Below, in pieces: positions 11,481 to 26,330 of a stretch of DNA of 64,000 nt. Within the stretch, counting starts at the first letter, position 1. Each line of letters opens with the position of its first letter. The notes below the pieces were generated by a model, which was not told the DNA's origin, did no database searches, and was given only the letters and a program-made list of their open reading frames with translations. This DNA comes from Macquaria australasica (Eukaryota > Chordata > Actinopteri > Centrarchiformes > Percichthyidae). Position numbers and translations under genes: made by a program. The stretch covers positions 495,930 to 559,929 of the forward strand of contig SEMN01000334.1 of NCBI GenBank assembly GCA_005408345.1, read 5' to 3'.

Positions 11481-13602
11481 GAACAGTCATTAAAGTGCTC
11501 TGAAAAATGGAAATTTAAACATCTACAATCTCATGACTCCTGGGCAAACTCCAGCTAGTGAGGAAGATCGTGTGATACAATCGAAAGCTCCAGAACAGAC
11601 TCAAAGTGGACCTTGAAATGTGTTATTTGAGACGGAGCCAGTATTTGAATAGCCAATTTTATTTGAGAATTTATGGCAATCTATAAAATGTAAAGATAAT
11701 AACAGGTTCCAGAAGTTACTTTTTTGTCAGCTGACTAACTGAATAATTACTTAACTATTTGTTCAGCACTTTAATAGACCATTAAGTCTCATTCATGAAA
11801 CATTCATGGATTTGATGTTTGTGCGGATGAACAGTTTACAGCTTTTTGACTGCGTTCGATGCATGTAAACGTAGTGGAGATTGGTGTGGCAGGTACGGCG
11901 TTTAATGTTTTAAGTTTAATGTGCACTCCAGTGTTGGTCTCAGTGCAGTTTTCTCTCCTGATGGTTAAGGAAGGAAAAGGAAGATGAAAATCAAACCAGC
12001 TGATCAGTCAACATCACCGGGGTGCTCGAGGTGTTGTGACTACAGCACAGATGGTGACTCCATCATGTTGTTAAATATAGCAGCTATAAATGATATCCAA
12101 CAGGCTCAGAAAGACAAACTCACCTAAAGTTAAATCCTAATTTAGTACATAAAAATGACCATAAATAAGAAGCATTTAGTACTGCGAAAAGATTTCAGAT
12201 TGCTTTCAAAACGGTGCATTAGTGAAGATATCAATAGTCCACTTTGCACAATAGGTTGTAACTGGGTCATGTGTGGTTTTTGATGTTTCCTTCATCCTTT
12301 TCCAGAGAATTGTTTACTTCAAATATCCATTGCGTATTTCCTGTACTTTTTATACAAATGAAATTAAATTTGATATTTCAATTTCAAGAGTGTAGAAGTA
12401 GCTTCAAATGAATCACTGACATGTGTAAACCCGATCTTTTGACCTAATTACCTCCTGTCACTCCATCCTCATATCAAGTGACCTCATGTCAGAAACTCTC
12501 TGAATAGAATCGATGAGTAACTATTTCTCCCAAAACTGGGATAGTCACTGGCCACCCACTGACCATCAGCAAAATATACAGTAATAGATGGATGGATATG
12601 TTTCCCAAACTATTGGATGTTCTAGCAGAGTCAGAATAATCCAGTGGGGAGCACATTGTTGCTCATGGAAGAAAAAAAGATAGTGGACATTTTCTTTTAG
12701 GAAATAGGCCAACAGATTTTGAAAACATGGTTCCTCTTTGACCAATACATGTGACTGATTCATGGACGGCCATTTTAGCCCCACTCAGCTCAGTAAGACA
12801 TTAAAAAAACTCCTCTAAGGAAGTCTAACTGTGAGGAAGACAGAGAGAAACACTTTTATGAAATCCACCGTCAGCCACTTTCACTACTTCTCTCAGTCAG
12901 GAAAATGAGGTCGACCAATCAGCAGCCAGAGTCCAAACCGCTCCGTGTTTGGCAGGTGTGTGTCGCTCACCTGACTTCCTTCACTGAGTGCTTTTTAAGT
13001 GTTGGTCTGAGGCCAGATCCTCCTCGTCATGACACTGAGGGAACAAGGCCAAGGACATGTGATCGCGGAGGCGTCTCTGGAACTCTGCCCCTGTTTCATG
13101 TCACAGTGATCTCACTGTTTACACACGCAAACTGTGTCAATACTGGTTTCAGGAGTTGTTTGAGTGGGTGTGACAGTTTTTACAGCATGTTGATGTACCG
13201 TGCTGTAGTGTAAATAAAAATACAGGCGTGAGCCGTCTCGTGTGTGTGTGGTGTGTTGGCTGAGGTTACTGCGGCCGTCCCTCCCCGTCCTGATTGTGGG
13301 TTATTAACCTTTGGGCCGTGGCCAGCCAAGGAGCTTCCAACAAAACATCCTGCTTCCTCCAGCTCAGCAGCTAACTATAGGAGCACAAACACACCACTCA
13401 GAGTCTGAAACAATCACAAAACATGATCCACCTAAATCTCCTTGCAACATACAGCCTAGTTGCTTTCATTGCAGGATGAATATTTCAAAGTAGCATTTTA
13501 TCTGGCTACAGTCACAGATAGACTGGTATTCTAATTCTAATTCAAAATCATGCTCATCCGTAAGTTGCCATCTTTGTCATTATCATAGACACTGGAATCA
13601 TA

Positions 13603-13978
13603 TTAAAGGGAAACTCCAGTAGTTTTAAATCTGGGCCCTACTTTTACAAATTTTGGGATTAGTCCAGTAGATTGCCTCCACAGGCATCTGCGAACAGGTT
13701 GCGAGAGTTTGCGTTGTTGGAGGAAGACGACGGTGGAAACGTGAGTCAGAGTTGGAGAGAACAACAGAACAAAAGGTCTGTCTCTGTAGGGATCCATTTC
13801 AAAATGTTGTCAGACACTCAGAATAACAGTCTGAGCCTGTCAGACAAGCACTTTCAGTGGACGCACTTTTCACGGGCGCAACTGCCCCAAAGGATTACGT
13901 TGCAGTCATTGCAGCCCGTTCGCAGATGCCAGCTGAGGCGATCTAGGTTTTAAGCCCAGGTTAAAAATTACCCTTTAA
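13603..13978. mobile_element. Short TTAA-flanked DNA transposon (MITE, piggyBac-like)
   Basis: The element is bounded by TTAA at 13603-13606 and 13975-13978. Its ends are inverted: TTAAAGGGAAACTCC on the left against TACCCTTTAA on the right, and CTGGGCCC inside the left end mirrors AGCCCAGG inside the right end. The 376-bp length and lack of a transposase frame make it a MITE. A TTAA target is typical of piggyBac elements and of some Kolobok elements. Confidence 0.65.
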
Positions 13979-16225
13979 GTCCGCTGTGGTGTGACTGGGT
14001 GGGTGGAGATAGAGGAGCCCTTGATTTTGGCTTTTATGTAGTTCTAATAAGCGGTGGACACTTCTACTGCTATTGTTGAAATATGTGTCAATGTAGCTGT
14101 TGCTCAACATGTGGTATGAGTTGTCAAATATAGGCATCAAATTCTGTAAATTCTATATTTCCATTAAACAGTCCTGTTCATTGATTTGCACTGATGGCCC
14201 CAAATGGACTAATACAACCAGAGATATGAAAGAGGCTGTCACCTCAGTATAAATGGCGAAACAAAACTGTTGACAGTGTCTCCTGTTGAAGTTATTCAGA
14301 TAGTAATGAATGCTCACACTTGAGAACTTTGTGGCTCTCATTTTTCACACTTTCACCTCAGTGCTTTCAACATAAACCTCTCTTCTGCAAACACTGCCCG
14401 GCCTCGTGATTTTTTTTTTTTTCCACCAGAAGCAATCAGGCAGGGACACGCCCGGGATTCAAGCATTCAAGTTCAGATATCAGTTTAATCCTCAGGGAAT
14501 TAAACACGCCAGCAGTGAAGAGTAGGCCAGCGAGTTACAATCCAGTGTTCAGAGAGGTTTTTATTCAGTTCAGACATGGCACACGCTAAGGCCTGTTACT
14601 GACATGTTGCACTGTTAGATGGATGGCAGGTGTAGCTGCAGAAATGAGTCATGTAAACCAATAAAGAGTCACACACAGTGCAATTAAAATGTCAAGGTAT
14701 TTTACAGGTGTTTGTGTGTAGGTTTCACTGTACGACTACGACTACACTAAGCTGGCTAAATCTGAAATTGTGTGAAAAGAATGTGCATCCACACATTTTC
14801 TGGTTTCTAAAAGGTCTCCATCCACACTGAACCTGGACTCCATGTGAAGCACGCACATCGTAAGAAGGGGTGCTAGAAAAAGGCTAGGTTAAAGACTTTT
14901 AAGCTTTTAAGTGGCGTTTAAAAATTTCTACAGAGCCTGCCTCTCTCATGTCTTTGGGTAGGCTGTTCATGTCATGTGTTGTGACGTGTCTCATACAGAC
15001 AGAAGACGTGAAGTTACAGAAGGTAAGATGTGACAATTCAGGGAGCAAATGTGGTGAAAGTGCTGCTTTTCTTGAGTGGAGACTCACATTGAAGCTGGGA
15101 GGTAAGACTGGTGAATCCTGATGTGTTGATGTGCATCAACTTGTGATGACACGCATCAGTTTGCAGGCTTACATAAATGTTTTTTTTTTTTTTTTGATGC
15201 ATGTTACAGGCCGGCACTGTGTGTTGCCCTTTACGTCTCCTGTTTGTGCTGCAGGGAGGCAGGCAGGTTTTAAACATTTATGACCGCCAAGGCATCAAAG
15301 AACTGGCAGCTGTGCACCATCCATATTACTTTATTGATTTACTGGAATGGTCTCAAAAAACGTGTGTTCATATCAAAGAGGCTGCCAGCTGAGAAGCAAG
15401 TAAATTCAGCTTTTGTACAGTTCATTATTGTGATGTCAGACTGGATAAGAGAGAGAGAGTCTGTTTCAGAGACTCAGCGACTCTGTTGCTGCTCAGGAAG
15501 ATTAGTCAGAGCTGAAAAACTGGTGCAGTGTGCTTTCTCTTCCTGCCACACACACACACACAAAACAATGGGCTCATAAGCAAACACAAACACATACAGG
15601 AGAGCAGCACACAGTCTTAGAGTGCGTCCCAGGACTCAGGTGGAGGTTTTGCCAGTGCTGCTGCTGCTCAGGTGCGATTGTACTGCAGCCATGTAATGAC
15701 ATTACCTTCCTGTGTGTGTGTCTGCAGCTGTATTATATAGAAAAATATAAATATCGGATCAGACTCTGTACCAGCAGATACTCACTATTAAAAGACTCAG
15801 TCTGGGGTCAGGGAAACATGATCAGGACTTCCTGTTTTGGAAGAAGTGTCATGCTGCACAATGTTTATCGGACTCTTTTATCATGTTCGGTTGTATAATG
15901 TTCAAAGCCAATGAAGGAAGCAGCAGGTCAGTGAGTCTATATGCAGTGAGAAGTGTGTGGATGTCAGGCTGGTGGATGGGCTAATAAGCATTTGACTTCA
16001 ACACCACTGGACACAGTCCTGTCTCTCCGAAACCCAGCAGGTGCTGGATTATTTCTTCATCTCGTGTACATAAATGATTAGTTTGTGTTGAAACAGAGTG
16101 AAGTTACTGTCACAACAGAAACTGTGTGTGGACTGCAGAAGCAGTTGTTACTCCAGTCAGTCAGGGAGGAGCACTCAGAATAACTAGCAGCAGGCTAGCA
16201 GCTGTGTTTTGCTATAGCGTGCTGC

Positions 16226-16920
16226 AGGGATGACGTATTTTTGTAGTCCAACCCGGAAGTTAGCATCGACAAAAAGCAAAAAGCCAATGGGATGTTTCCA
16301 TTGGATTTTGGATTATTGCAGAAAATAAGCTCTGTGGAAAACAGAAGTTTATGATACTGACACGTTTTGTTCAGCAAGATAATCTTCACAGATGAACACC
16401 ACTTTTATGATTCCTGAAATGTAAATACAATCTCCAGCAGTAAAAAGCTAACGTTAGGCTATAAACCATATGTATATATGTATAAGCCATATGTCACACG
16501 ACTTCAGCGTCTCCACCACTGAGCTTCCAGCACTGACCTCTTCTACAAAAGCCTTTGGGAAAGTTTGAGTTAGAACAGTTTGCAGTATAAACCCAACGAG
16601 GCTGTAAAGGAGGACGAGTGAGTAGATGAGTTTAATGTCCCCGACAGCCTCTGTAGTCTCATTTAGACTCTTGTTAGCAACCGACTTTTTTAAGACACGG
16701 AAAAGCTTCAAAACCCACCAGTGGAGTATTTACTGACGGGTTTTATGTTGTAGAACAAAATGTGAAATTCTCTTCAGCTTGTGTTAACCACAGACTTTAT
16801 TTCAGGCATCGAACCAAAAACCCGTTCAAGAAGCCCACTGACTTCCAGACGAGGGAACAGGAAGAGCTAACATGCTACCTCACTTCAGGGTTTTAGGACT
16901 CGGTCCTGCAGAACTCTAGT
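16226..16920. repeat. Probable dispersed teleost repeat
   Basis: The left part contains TGACGTATTTTTGTAGTCC-AACCCGGAAGTTAGC and the right part CCACTGACTTCCAGACGAGG with AAGAGCTAACATGCTACC. The GGAAGTTAGC and GAAGAGCTAAC blocks and overall layout match a fish repeat I recall, but no second copy is in the window and no target duplication was found. Confidence 0.35.
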
Positions 16921-17881
16921 GAGGTGCCAATAAATACTGAATTTATGACTTAATATTAATATTGTTTGCTATCACATGTCCCTTTGATCCTCTTTTAGAC
17001 AGTTGTGATGCTACATTGGATGTTCAGCAATCTTGTCCAGCTTTGGTTGCTATCAGTTAGGTGCACATATACCACCATGTAGCCTTATACTGTGCAAAAT
17101 AAACAGTTTTCAGACCACGGACAACCTAATCTAAATGAGCTTCTTGGGATTATTGCAGTTTTGTTTTGATTTTGGACATAGACCACAGACAAACTCCTTT
17201 TTTGCCTGTTAAACAAAGATATGTTATCTTTGACAACCCTTAAACACATGTTGAAATATTAATACTTATTGTTTAACATTGTGGTTTTGTCAACATTATA
17301 ATTTGAGAACACAAATGACTAATTTGCAGAAATGTAGGCTTTCCTGCAGTGTTGGGGCACCTCACCTGAAAGCTCCACTAACGTTAGAAAAAGTTAATGC
17401 ACTTTTATGAAATTAAACATTAATCTTCAGGGCAAAAGAGCAAAGGCGCCATTTCACTCAGCGTGCCATATCTTTAATGAGTGTGACTATTGTTTAGACT
17501 GTCATCTACTAACTTAATAGATCATGAGACGGGATCCATCAGGATGTGGGAGGCTTATCACCTCGGCTAAACATTTCCCCGGGGGATTATTTTCTCCCCG
17601 ACTTACCGGGCTCTGCATGTCTCATACTGTTTGACAGAGATTACATTTTTATTGACCCACAACCACAATGTCTTTCTTTTAGTTTCCTAAAAGTAACCTT
17701 ACCGTGGTTGTCGTATGTGTGTAGTGAAGAAATATCCAACCAAATCATTTTGGCAGTGAACATATTGCAGCAGCATTACATGTCTTCCAAAACATAATTA
17801 CTGATGCAAAATAGTTTCATTGCGAATATCCCCTCAGGGATCATAACACTTTTATTATACCTTAATTACAGCAGTCTAGGA

Positions 17882-17882
<1 letters not shown>

Positions 17883-17925
<43 letters not shown>
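17883..17925 (+). repeat. (TG)n microsatellite
   Basis: Uninterrupted run of 43 bases. Confidence 0.95.
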
Positions 17926-17926
<1 letters not shown>

Positions 17927-18676
17927 GTCAGTACACACTTTGCTGACACTTACAGTTTATGCTAATACCCTCCGTGTTTGTGTTCTGGCTTAGTTCTCCA
18001 TCATTTTGTTGGCTCGCCTCCTACCACCCTCCTCCTCCTCCTCACCATCCCTTCTTCTCTCCTTCCGTCTCTCAGTCTCTCTCTCTCTCTTTTCCATCTG
18101 TTTATCCTGAGTCATAGCAGAGCTGTTTGGGCTGGCTGATCACCTGCAGCCTAACTGGTTGTGTGTTGCAATAAGCAACAGCAGCAGGCTGTGACTGAAT
18201 TTAAAATGGTAGACCACATTGTTTTATAAAATAATGGATTTTGATTTAAGGTTCCTCTGGATGTCCTGTTGAGTTTATATCATGCAGTGACCAGATTGAA
18301 GAACAACAAGAGAATTTAAATTAACCTCTGTTACCAATGAGAAGCCAGTATAATCAGACATGCTGCATTTTGAATTTGTGAAGAATTTGTGAAGAATTTG
18401 GTTTAAACACACGTTCTGTTTAGCTTTGCTTTGTCCTCGAGTGATTGAGACAGCCAGACTGTTGAAATTCACTGTTACCGTTGTTGCATAATGTATGAAG
18501 ACTGTCTCTGCACACGTGGTAACTAGGTGAAGGTTACCACATCCTCTTAAAGGATAAAGCTCGTGTTATTCTACATACATATTTTGTATTGTCAGGAAAT
18601 CCCATGAAAAGACCAAAACCAACAATCTCTCAATACTTTGTGTGGTGGAGCTCGAATAAGATATATCAGGATTTGA

Positions 18677-18678
<2 letters not shown>

Positions 18679-18757
<79 letters not shown>
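18679..18757 (+). repeat. (AC)n microsatellite
   Basis: Uninterrupted run of 79 bases, among the longest in the window. Confidence 0.95.
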
Positions 18758-18759
<2 letters not shown>

Positions 18760-18962
18760 ACTTGTTAGTAGGATCAAATAATTATTGGGTCCTTTGATGG
18801 ATTTGTTGATCATAAAAAATATGTAGAATGTCACCAGACTTCATCTTTTAATCTCCCAAAAACTGTAGCATGTGAAGAACTGAACTTAAAAGACCAGATT
18901 TTGTCCCATAGTTCTCAAATTTGGGATTTAACTTCATTGCTGGTATGAAATGCTGATAAGAG

Positions 18963-18964
<2 letters not shown>

Positions 18965-19004
<40 letters not shown>

Positions 19005-19025
19005 GTATGTATATATAATATATGT
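18965..19025 (+). repeat. (AT)n microsatellite with ATGT-rich tail
   Basis: A perfect (AT)n run to 18998 is followed by degenerate ATGT/ATAT units. It can form cruciforms. The following 19026-19135 contains a GAGCTTTACA-type motif often seen in fish retroelement tails. Confidence 0.85.
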
Positions 19026-20046
19026 TTGTAGAGGACTTTCTTTAAAAACCAGGTTACAAGGAGCTTTACACAAGTCAACTGCTTAAAATCCAATTCCAGT
19101 CATTAATTGGACCACAACTAAATAGGTAAAACAATTTCCAGTAAAATACATAAAAGAAAAAAATATAATCTAAAGTTAAATCAGGCTATTATTTTAATTC
19201 TAGCTCATTAATGTACAGCTTGCTGTTTTACATAACTTAAAATCTACCACAGCTGACCCTCCTCGACCTCTATCCAGGACCCAGGAGGGGAGGGGGGTGG
19301 CAGGGCTGGAGGGTCACGTCACTTCAGCACCAACATGGAGACCTGCGAAAACACTCCATTAGTCTCCATGTTCACTGATCTTTGACAGGCAGCCCGGGCC
19401 AAGAATGAAAACAGAGAGCGCTTGGTTAACCGCGCTCACCCAGCGGCCAAACCACACATTTATACTGGCAGTAAGCGCAGCGGGAGCCCTATGGGAATAA
19501 TGTAGCATGCTAGCTTTGTATTACGTAGCCTGAGAGAGCCTGACTGTGCTTTGGAAAAGTAATGGCTTGCCACAGCGAATTATGAAGATGGATTCCATCC
19601 CGGCAGTCGGTTGGATGCAGGAGTGGAGCTTTTCTGAAAGCACTTGATTGTTGTTCCTCTGAGTAGCGTGAGAGGCCGGTGTCATTACACCCCAAAGCCT
19701 CTTGCATAAGTTTCTGAAGATGATGATTAAAACATGTGGAATGCTTCATTGATCTCATCACACATACGTCAACTGTTTTTTTTGTCCTCATATTATCTGC
19801 TGAGACGGATCAGGTTCAGGATCATCAGTCTGAGTTTTGTTCTGATAGGAGTTGAAGTTTAATGATTTCATGTAGCCCCCCACCCCCACCCCCCCATGAT
19901 GCGTTTCACATCCAGCTCCTTCAGTTTCACTCGTCAAGCTGCCAACACTTCACAGAAGGCATATACAGTATGTAGACACAAAGGAATCTCATGACCAATA
20001 AATTATACAAAATTTACAAGGATATAAGTAAAATAGCAATTATAGA

Positions 20047-20180
20047 AAGGCAAGTTTATTTGTGTAAAGTGCTTTACATATAGAAAAGAAATGCATTAGA
20101 ACAACATCTAAAACCACAATAAAGAGGGAAATCTGTTAAAGTAGAAAAGAAATAAAATAGTTAAAGTGCAATTAGCCTCA
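20047..20180 (-). repeat. Possible non-LTR retroelement tail, reversed
   Basis: The start, GCAAGTTTATTTGTGTAAAG followed by TGCTTTACAT, is the reverse complement of a common fish LINE/SINE 3' tail (TTTAC...AAATAAACTTGC). An A-rich body follows. Weak call, family unknown. Confidence 0.35.
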
Positions 20181-22101
20181 AATTGAATCACCAAATTAAT
20201 TTAACTGTAATTAACAAATTCTATATAAATAATAATAATAAAACTGACAATTAATAACATCTTTTTCTGTGTCCTTTTTTTAAGCCAGTTGTGCATTTAT
20301 TCTTTGCAAAATGTCTGAGTATGTATTTGTGTCATTGCTCACATATTTTGTATATTGTATGCTAGAACTGTGTAAGAACATGCATTTAAAACCTATTTGG
20401 AAATGGAGTGAGGGCACTACAGTAGATTATAATTGTAACATTTTGAAATTTGTACTTACACTGAAGTTAACACTTAATTAACTAAATTGACTGGGACGGC
20501 TTCCTAATTACGTTTCAGTACACTCAGAAAAGAGAGGAAAATCAAGAAAATTGGTGTTGTTAAAATTCAAATAGTGATTAATGAAGCAACAACAAACCAA
20601 AACATTTTCCAAGGCTGTAACTTCAGAGTTGCCCAGCTTTGATAGTGCCATTATAAAAGATGTCACGGCAGGACAATAAACAAGAATCCTGCCCTTTTTG
20701 AATGTATAAATAAACTATAAACTGTATTCAGTGTCTTCCACGCTTCCTCCTAAATCCTCCTTTTATCTGCTGCAGAAAGCCTTAACGAGGACACCGCTCC
20801 AGGCCATTTAAGCACCCTCTGCCCCAGTTGTGTGTCTTTGAAATCCGAAGCAGACAAATTACATCATGAATAGGACGAGCATGCAGTTTATGCTAAGCAG
20901 AGAGGAGCTGTGAAAATCCAATTTGCTGGTTCCTCAACCTCTAAACGCAGAGCTGCTGAGGAGGGAAGGTGTCTGAGCGCTGCACACGGAGGCTTTTGTG
21001 ATGGCCAGGCTAATGTTCAGTGACAAGGTTGTCTTTGTTAAGTCCCTCGATAGATGCCCACCCAGTCCAGTGATTAAGGTGTTAAGGCTGGTGGGAAGAG
21101 CTGAAGAGACAAAACATGGAACGCAAATCTCTGCTTTAAAATCGTTCCTGTGCAAAGTTATTATTCATATGACCTTTATGCTCTTTTTAGAAAGAGAGAC
21201 TGACAAATTTTGTAACTTTATGAAACAATCAGACAACCACTCTTCACTTCACGTAGTGATTGGCCAGACGTGCGGAGGTGAGGAAGTAAGCAGGGCTTGA
21301 GTTTTTCTCTCCTTTTTCATTTTTCATCTACTTCTGTCACTTTCTGTCGGTACAAACAAAGTGCAACATCATGAATGTCTTTGAGGAGAGACTGAAAGTA
21401 TGTGCCGTATCGCCTCACCTTTCAGTGTGGACATTCGAAAGTGGTTCATTTGAAGCATACCTGGCCTTCAAGAAGCACTTTCTTCTTTCTGTCAGTAATA
21501 AAACATATTAACAATCATCACTTTGACAGTCATTTGGGACTTTGCAAAAGTGTTGGTATTTTAAATTGGACTTAAATACAGAGACTAACACTAGACAACG
21601 TCTTTGTGAACACTCATTAAAAAGAATTATGTTTTTATGATTGAGAAATACAAAAAATATACTTTTCCATCTTTAATTTAGAGAAAAATATCTCATTTAT
21701 ATGGAAAAAAACTGATTGTAGCTTTTAAAATCAGATAAACTCAAACCTACGCTACAGTGTTTTACAGTATGAAGACAATTCCAGACATTATTTCCTCTGG
21801 CAGTGAGTGTCAGACAGGTAGGTGTCTCCACATTAAGACTCTATCTACTGAGTCACTCTGCTGACACACAAACACACACAGTCTCGTACGCACTCACATA
21901 CAGCACACCGTGACCCCATATATGAACACACAAAGGGTTATACGCTCATTTCCTCGTCCTCTTTGTGCAGTTGGGTCACAGCCAGACATTTAATGAGCTT
22001 TATCACTGTGGCACAGCAGCTGTATGAAAAGCCATTTAACTCCTCAGCCCTCTCTGTTATTCTCATTGCTTTGCAAAGGCTGATCTAAATGCTAATGGAT
22101 G

Positions 22102-22102
<1 letters not shown>

Positions 22103-22137
<35 letters not shown>
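22103..22137 (+). repeat. (TG)n microsatellite
   Basis: Uninterrupted run of 35 bases. Confidence 0.9.
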
Positions 22138-22138
<1 letters not shown>

Positions 22139-25100
22139 GGGTTGTGTAAGTGTTCATGCCGTCATTTATTCATGAGTAACTGATGGATTTTGAAGCCTAC
22201 TGGAACCTGATGTTTCCAGATTTTACTCATATTTAAAATTGTAAATGAAGCACAACTCAAACTGCATAGTTCAACAAAATGTTAAGTGCTGACATCCCGT
22301 CATTTATCGAGCAAAAAGATGTTAAGATTGGCTGCTTTTCTCAGTTTAACATCATGTAAAGTGAATCTCTTTGGGTTTTGGACTTTTTTTCAGACAAAAT
22401 AAGCGATTTGAACCAATTTGTCACCTTGAGGACTGAGGAATTGTGGTCAGAAGTTTTCACAATTTTTTGACATTTTATAGATTAAAGATTGTTTCTATAT
22501 TTTTGTTGCGATCAGTTTCTATAGCTATAGTCAATACTAGAGCTGAGCATTGGCACTGATCTCTTGATTTGGTTCAATTTCAGTTTGGATAAAGGTTTAT
22601 TTGATTTAATTGGAATTAATTCTTAAAGATGAAATTACGCCCCCTCTCCCAGTCACATCAGATTAACACTAGTATTGCGTAATTATGAAAGTGCATCTGA
22701 ACTAGGATTTCTTTTTATTCCCCACTTCTTTTGAAGATAAAATTGCTTAAAGTTCAAATAATAGGCTGAATTGTACACAGTTCCCTGTTATTAAATTGTG
22801 GACCAAAATGCGCAACCACGGAAAATAAAACTGTACCAGCCTACACATGACATTTAGTGAAAATGAACACGTTCACAGAGAAAAGGCATAAAGCAAAGAG
22901 CAATTTGGGGATTTTAAGAATTGATATTTGATCATTCAAATGAAAATGTTTTTACCCAGGCCTGGTCCAAACTTTGTGAATTCTTTGTGAATCAGTGCTA
23001 ACTTCTGAGAAACCGAGCCGTCCCCATCTGTTTCATATCATCCCTGACAAAGTGATCAGCTCATCTCTGGCTGCTGGCCATCAAGGAACAGTTTCATTAC
23101 ATCCACAATCCACAAAATTCCTCTGTTTATTTCACTTCTCATCGCCGGACTCCATCTCTGATCCTCTCCCTGCAAAATAATTCAATTCTTCAGACTGATG
23201 TGTGAAGACTGAAATGACTTTTTTTCATATTCCTCATATTCACCCAAACCAACTCTGGCCTGCGTCATTACTTTCTCACAACAGGATGTGTTTGTTTGTG
23301 GAAAGAGAAGGAAAAAAACAGCCTTTGTGTGCCTCCAGCTCGTCCTGGCACAGACAGAAGGAAGAGGATGAGGAGGGAGGTGTGACATTTTACAGCGTTA
23401 CATTTTCTGAATGCGTCCCACTGTTCACAAAGAAACCTCCCCTCCAGTAACATTTTCTCTCCTCATTCCTGTCTCTTCTCAGTGTAGCCAGCGCCGCGGC
23501 CGCTTCCAAACCCTTTTTCCTTTTTTAATGAAGAGATCACAGCAACCATAGTGATATCTGGACTGTGGTTCAGCAGTGGTTTATTTACCTCTGGTTCCCC
23601 GGTGGGAATGTGCTGACCAGTGAAGGTCACCTCACACTGGGAGAGAGGGCGTTAAAGGAGACAGGCTGGAGGTCACCTGCTGAGTCTGACCTCATATTAA
23701 CACACACCTCATCTATCATTCCTGTTTCTGTAGTCTCTGCGTCTCCTTTATCCACTGCTTCAGTATGTCATGCTTTAGCTGTAGCTTTGTGTGGCATCAG
23801 TAGTTTTATAACACTGGTGTAATGTACGAGTCTCTCTGGTTTCACTCCACCTTCCTCTCCTTCATCTTACAGATATCAGCCTGACTGATAATGAGTAAAT
23901 AATACTGTTGACAGCTCCACTCTGTAGCTGCTTGAGCTAATATTAGCTTCACAGACAGGATGGGCTGCTTTTATAGGTCAGAGTCCTGAAGGTTGCGATT
24001 TAGAACATTTCCCATCAGATATATCGGGCCTTCAGATTCCTCAAAATGTAAACATATACAGCTGATTCCACGCTAACATTGTAATTTCTGTTTGCATCAC
24101 CCAGAATATTATGGAAACTAATGAAAAAACTATAAAGATGTTCAAACTGAAATAAGGAAAAGAAAAAAAGAATATTTTTCTTTGCTTCACACTATCAGTA
24201 ACACTGACACCTTCCTCTGTTCATTCATATACAGATATTTACAATGTGTTGAAAACTGCGGATATACAGGCAAGAAATGCAAACAATTTCAAATTGCGTA
24301 AAATCTTTTTTTGCCATGAAAAATATTCCTCAACGTGTATTGTACCACTGACCTGCCAAATGAAGGCATTTCTTTAGCCAAACATATTTGAAAATACCAA
24401 TAAAGTACTTTACATGGCAGGCCTAGCTAAGACATCTAGTTGAGCTTGATGTTTCTTGTTTTTAATGTATTCATGTACGTTCATGTAGCTGCAAATGATG
24501 TGAGATCTGGTGGTCTTTCTGAACCAGAAAAAGACTCCACTAGCTTTTGTTTGAAATGTGAAAAAAGATGAGCCCACAGTACAGAAAGCGTCTCGTAGAT
24601 AGATCACTGAACAGACAATAAAACGTTTCATTTGTCCTTTGGCCAACATCTGGAATTACCCTTAATTGGCTACAGCTGATTAAATATGCGGTTGTCATTT
24701 CAGTCAGTAAAATCGATGGTTGCTGGCTAAAAATTAAAGGTGTGCAAAAAGATTAAAGGCCACAAAACCTGCTGTGGCACCAGAAGCAAGTCAACAAAAT
24801 TGATGTGGTGGACGTTTTTCGGGCGTAGACCAGCATGTGTTGACCTTTGCAGCACTTACATTGTTGGAAGCAGCGGTGGAGGACACATGTGGGTCCGTGG
24901 CACAGCCAGCACAGGATGGCAGACAGTAGCAGGGACAGCCCAGTCCTCCCAAAGCTCCTCATTATGGGTTTCAGAACACAATGTAGTCGGATAACACAGA
25001 CCAACTCTACAGGGTTTACAAAGGTCGTGGATATGGAAAGTTCGAGGTTGGCATTTTGCAGCCAAAAATGACCATCTGACAAAACAAGGCCACTCTGCCT

Positions 25101-26330
25101 CTGGCTGCGTGGCCTCTTTTTCGTCCTCTTTTTGACCTCACCCTCCTCCGTCCCTGATCGCACTCTGTGTTTGGGAGGGCAGACATGACCTTGTGGTGAC
25201 CCAGCGGTGGAGTCTCCTCAGAAGGTCTCTTATCTCCCCCAGCCTTGCCTTGGTGTGGGCTGGCAGTGGGCGTACTCCGCTCTAACTTTTTAGCTAGTGG
25301 CTATTTAATGTAGATGTAGTGTGTCACATGAAGGCCAGAGATCATTTAGTTGCAATTGAACAGGTCCTTGGAGGTGGTTGAGTACCCCCATATAACCTGG
25401 GGCTTATAGTTTAAAGATGACCTCGCTACCTGCCATGATGTGATCTCTGCTCAGATGGCTGCAGAACACAGAAAGAGACAGAATATCAGCTGCAGCAAAT
25501 CCACTAAAAATATAGAACGGACACACACAGTGAGAGTTCAGCCGCATTTGCTGACATTTTAACACCTCACAAAGCCAGCTGACACATGTTGCTGTGGTCT
25601 GACATGGCTCATTGGGTATTTGTTTGGGCAGGTTTCAATTTTTCTAATATAAAAAAAACCTGGCAGCTGTTCTGGAAAAGCTAGATTTCTCCGTAGCTTT
25701 CCAGCCAAACAAGTTTATGAACATTTAGAAACAGGTCGTGCAGTTTTAGAGTCTTCTTTTGCTTTATTAAATCATTGATTATTTAGATTTAGATTTGAAG
25801 AGGTAGCAATTCATGTCATCAACTTTAACATGGTTTGCAAATTGGTTGGGATTAATGGATTGGGCAATTTCTTTAGACTAAAATCTTGTAGCAAAATCTA
25901 ACCTTTTAAGATTTTGGCTGGAGTTGTAAGACTACAAATGTAACCTGAATTTAGAAATCTGTAATTAAAAACTGATTATTTGTAGGCCGGGGCATCACTG
26001 TAGCACCACAAAGCTTCATTTATAAAAAGGTATGTTGTGACACATTTGACCTTTATCAAAATTGCAGCTCCTATGATTTGGATATTGTACTTGGCCATAT
26101 TGCGATTTCTCAGATGACACATAATATACAGTGTTACAGGTCTTTAAAAGGCCTGAAGTTTCACAAACATCATTAAATTCAATATTAATTTATGATGTCC
26201 TAACGTCAACATAAACATTTTAGTAGATTTTTTTTACTTTTTAGTCAAATGTAGTGGACTGTTTGGCCTGTATAACCCCAAAACAACCTGACATTTACCT
26301 TTATGCTAAACATCATACACCGAAACTATG

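Noticed and set aside
12905..13213. 102-codon plus-strand open frame in intron 1
   Set aside because: No recognisable domain, no promoter or splice context and no codon bias; expected by chance.
15530..15898. 122-codon plus-strand open frame
   Set aside because: Crosses a short CA run and shows no protein family; chance frame.
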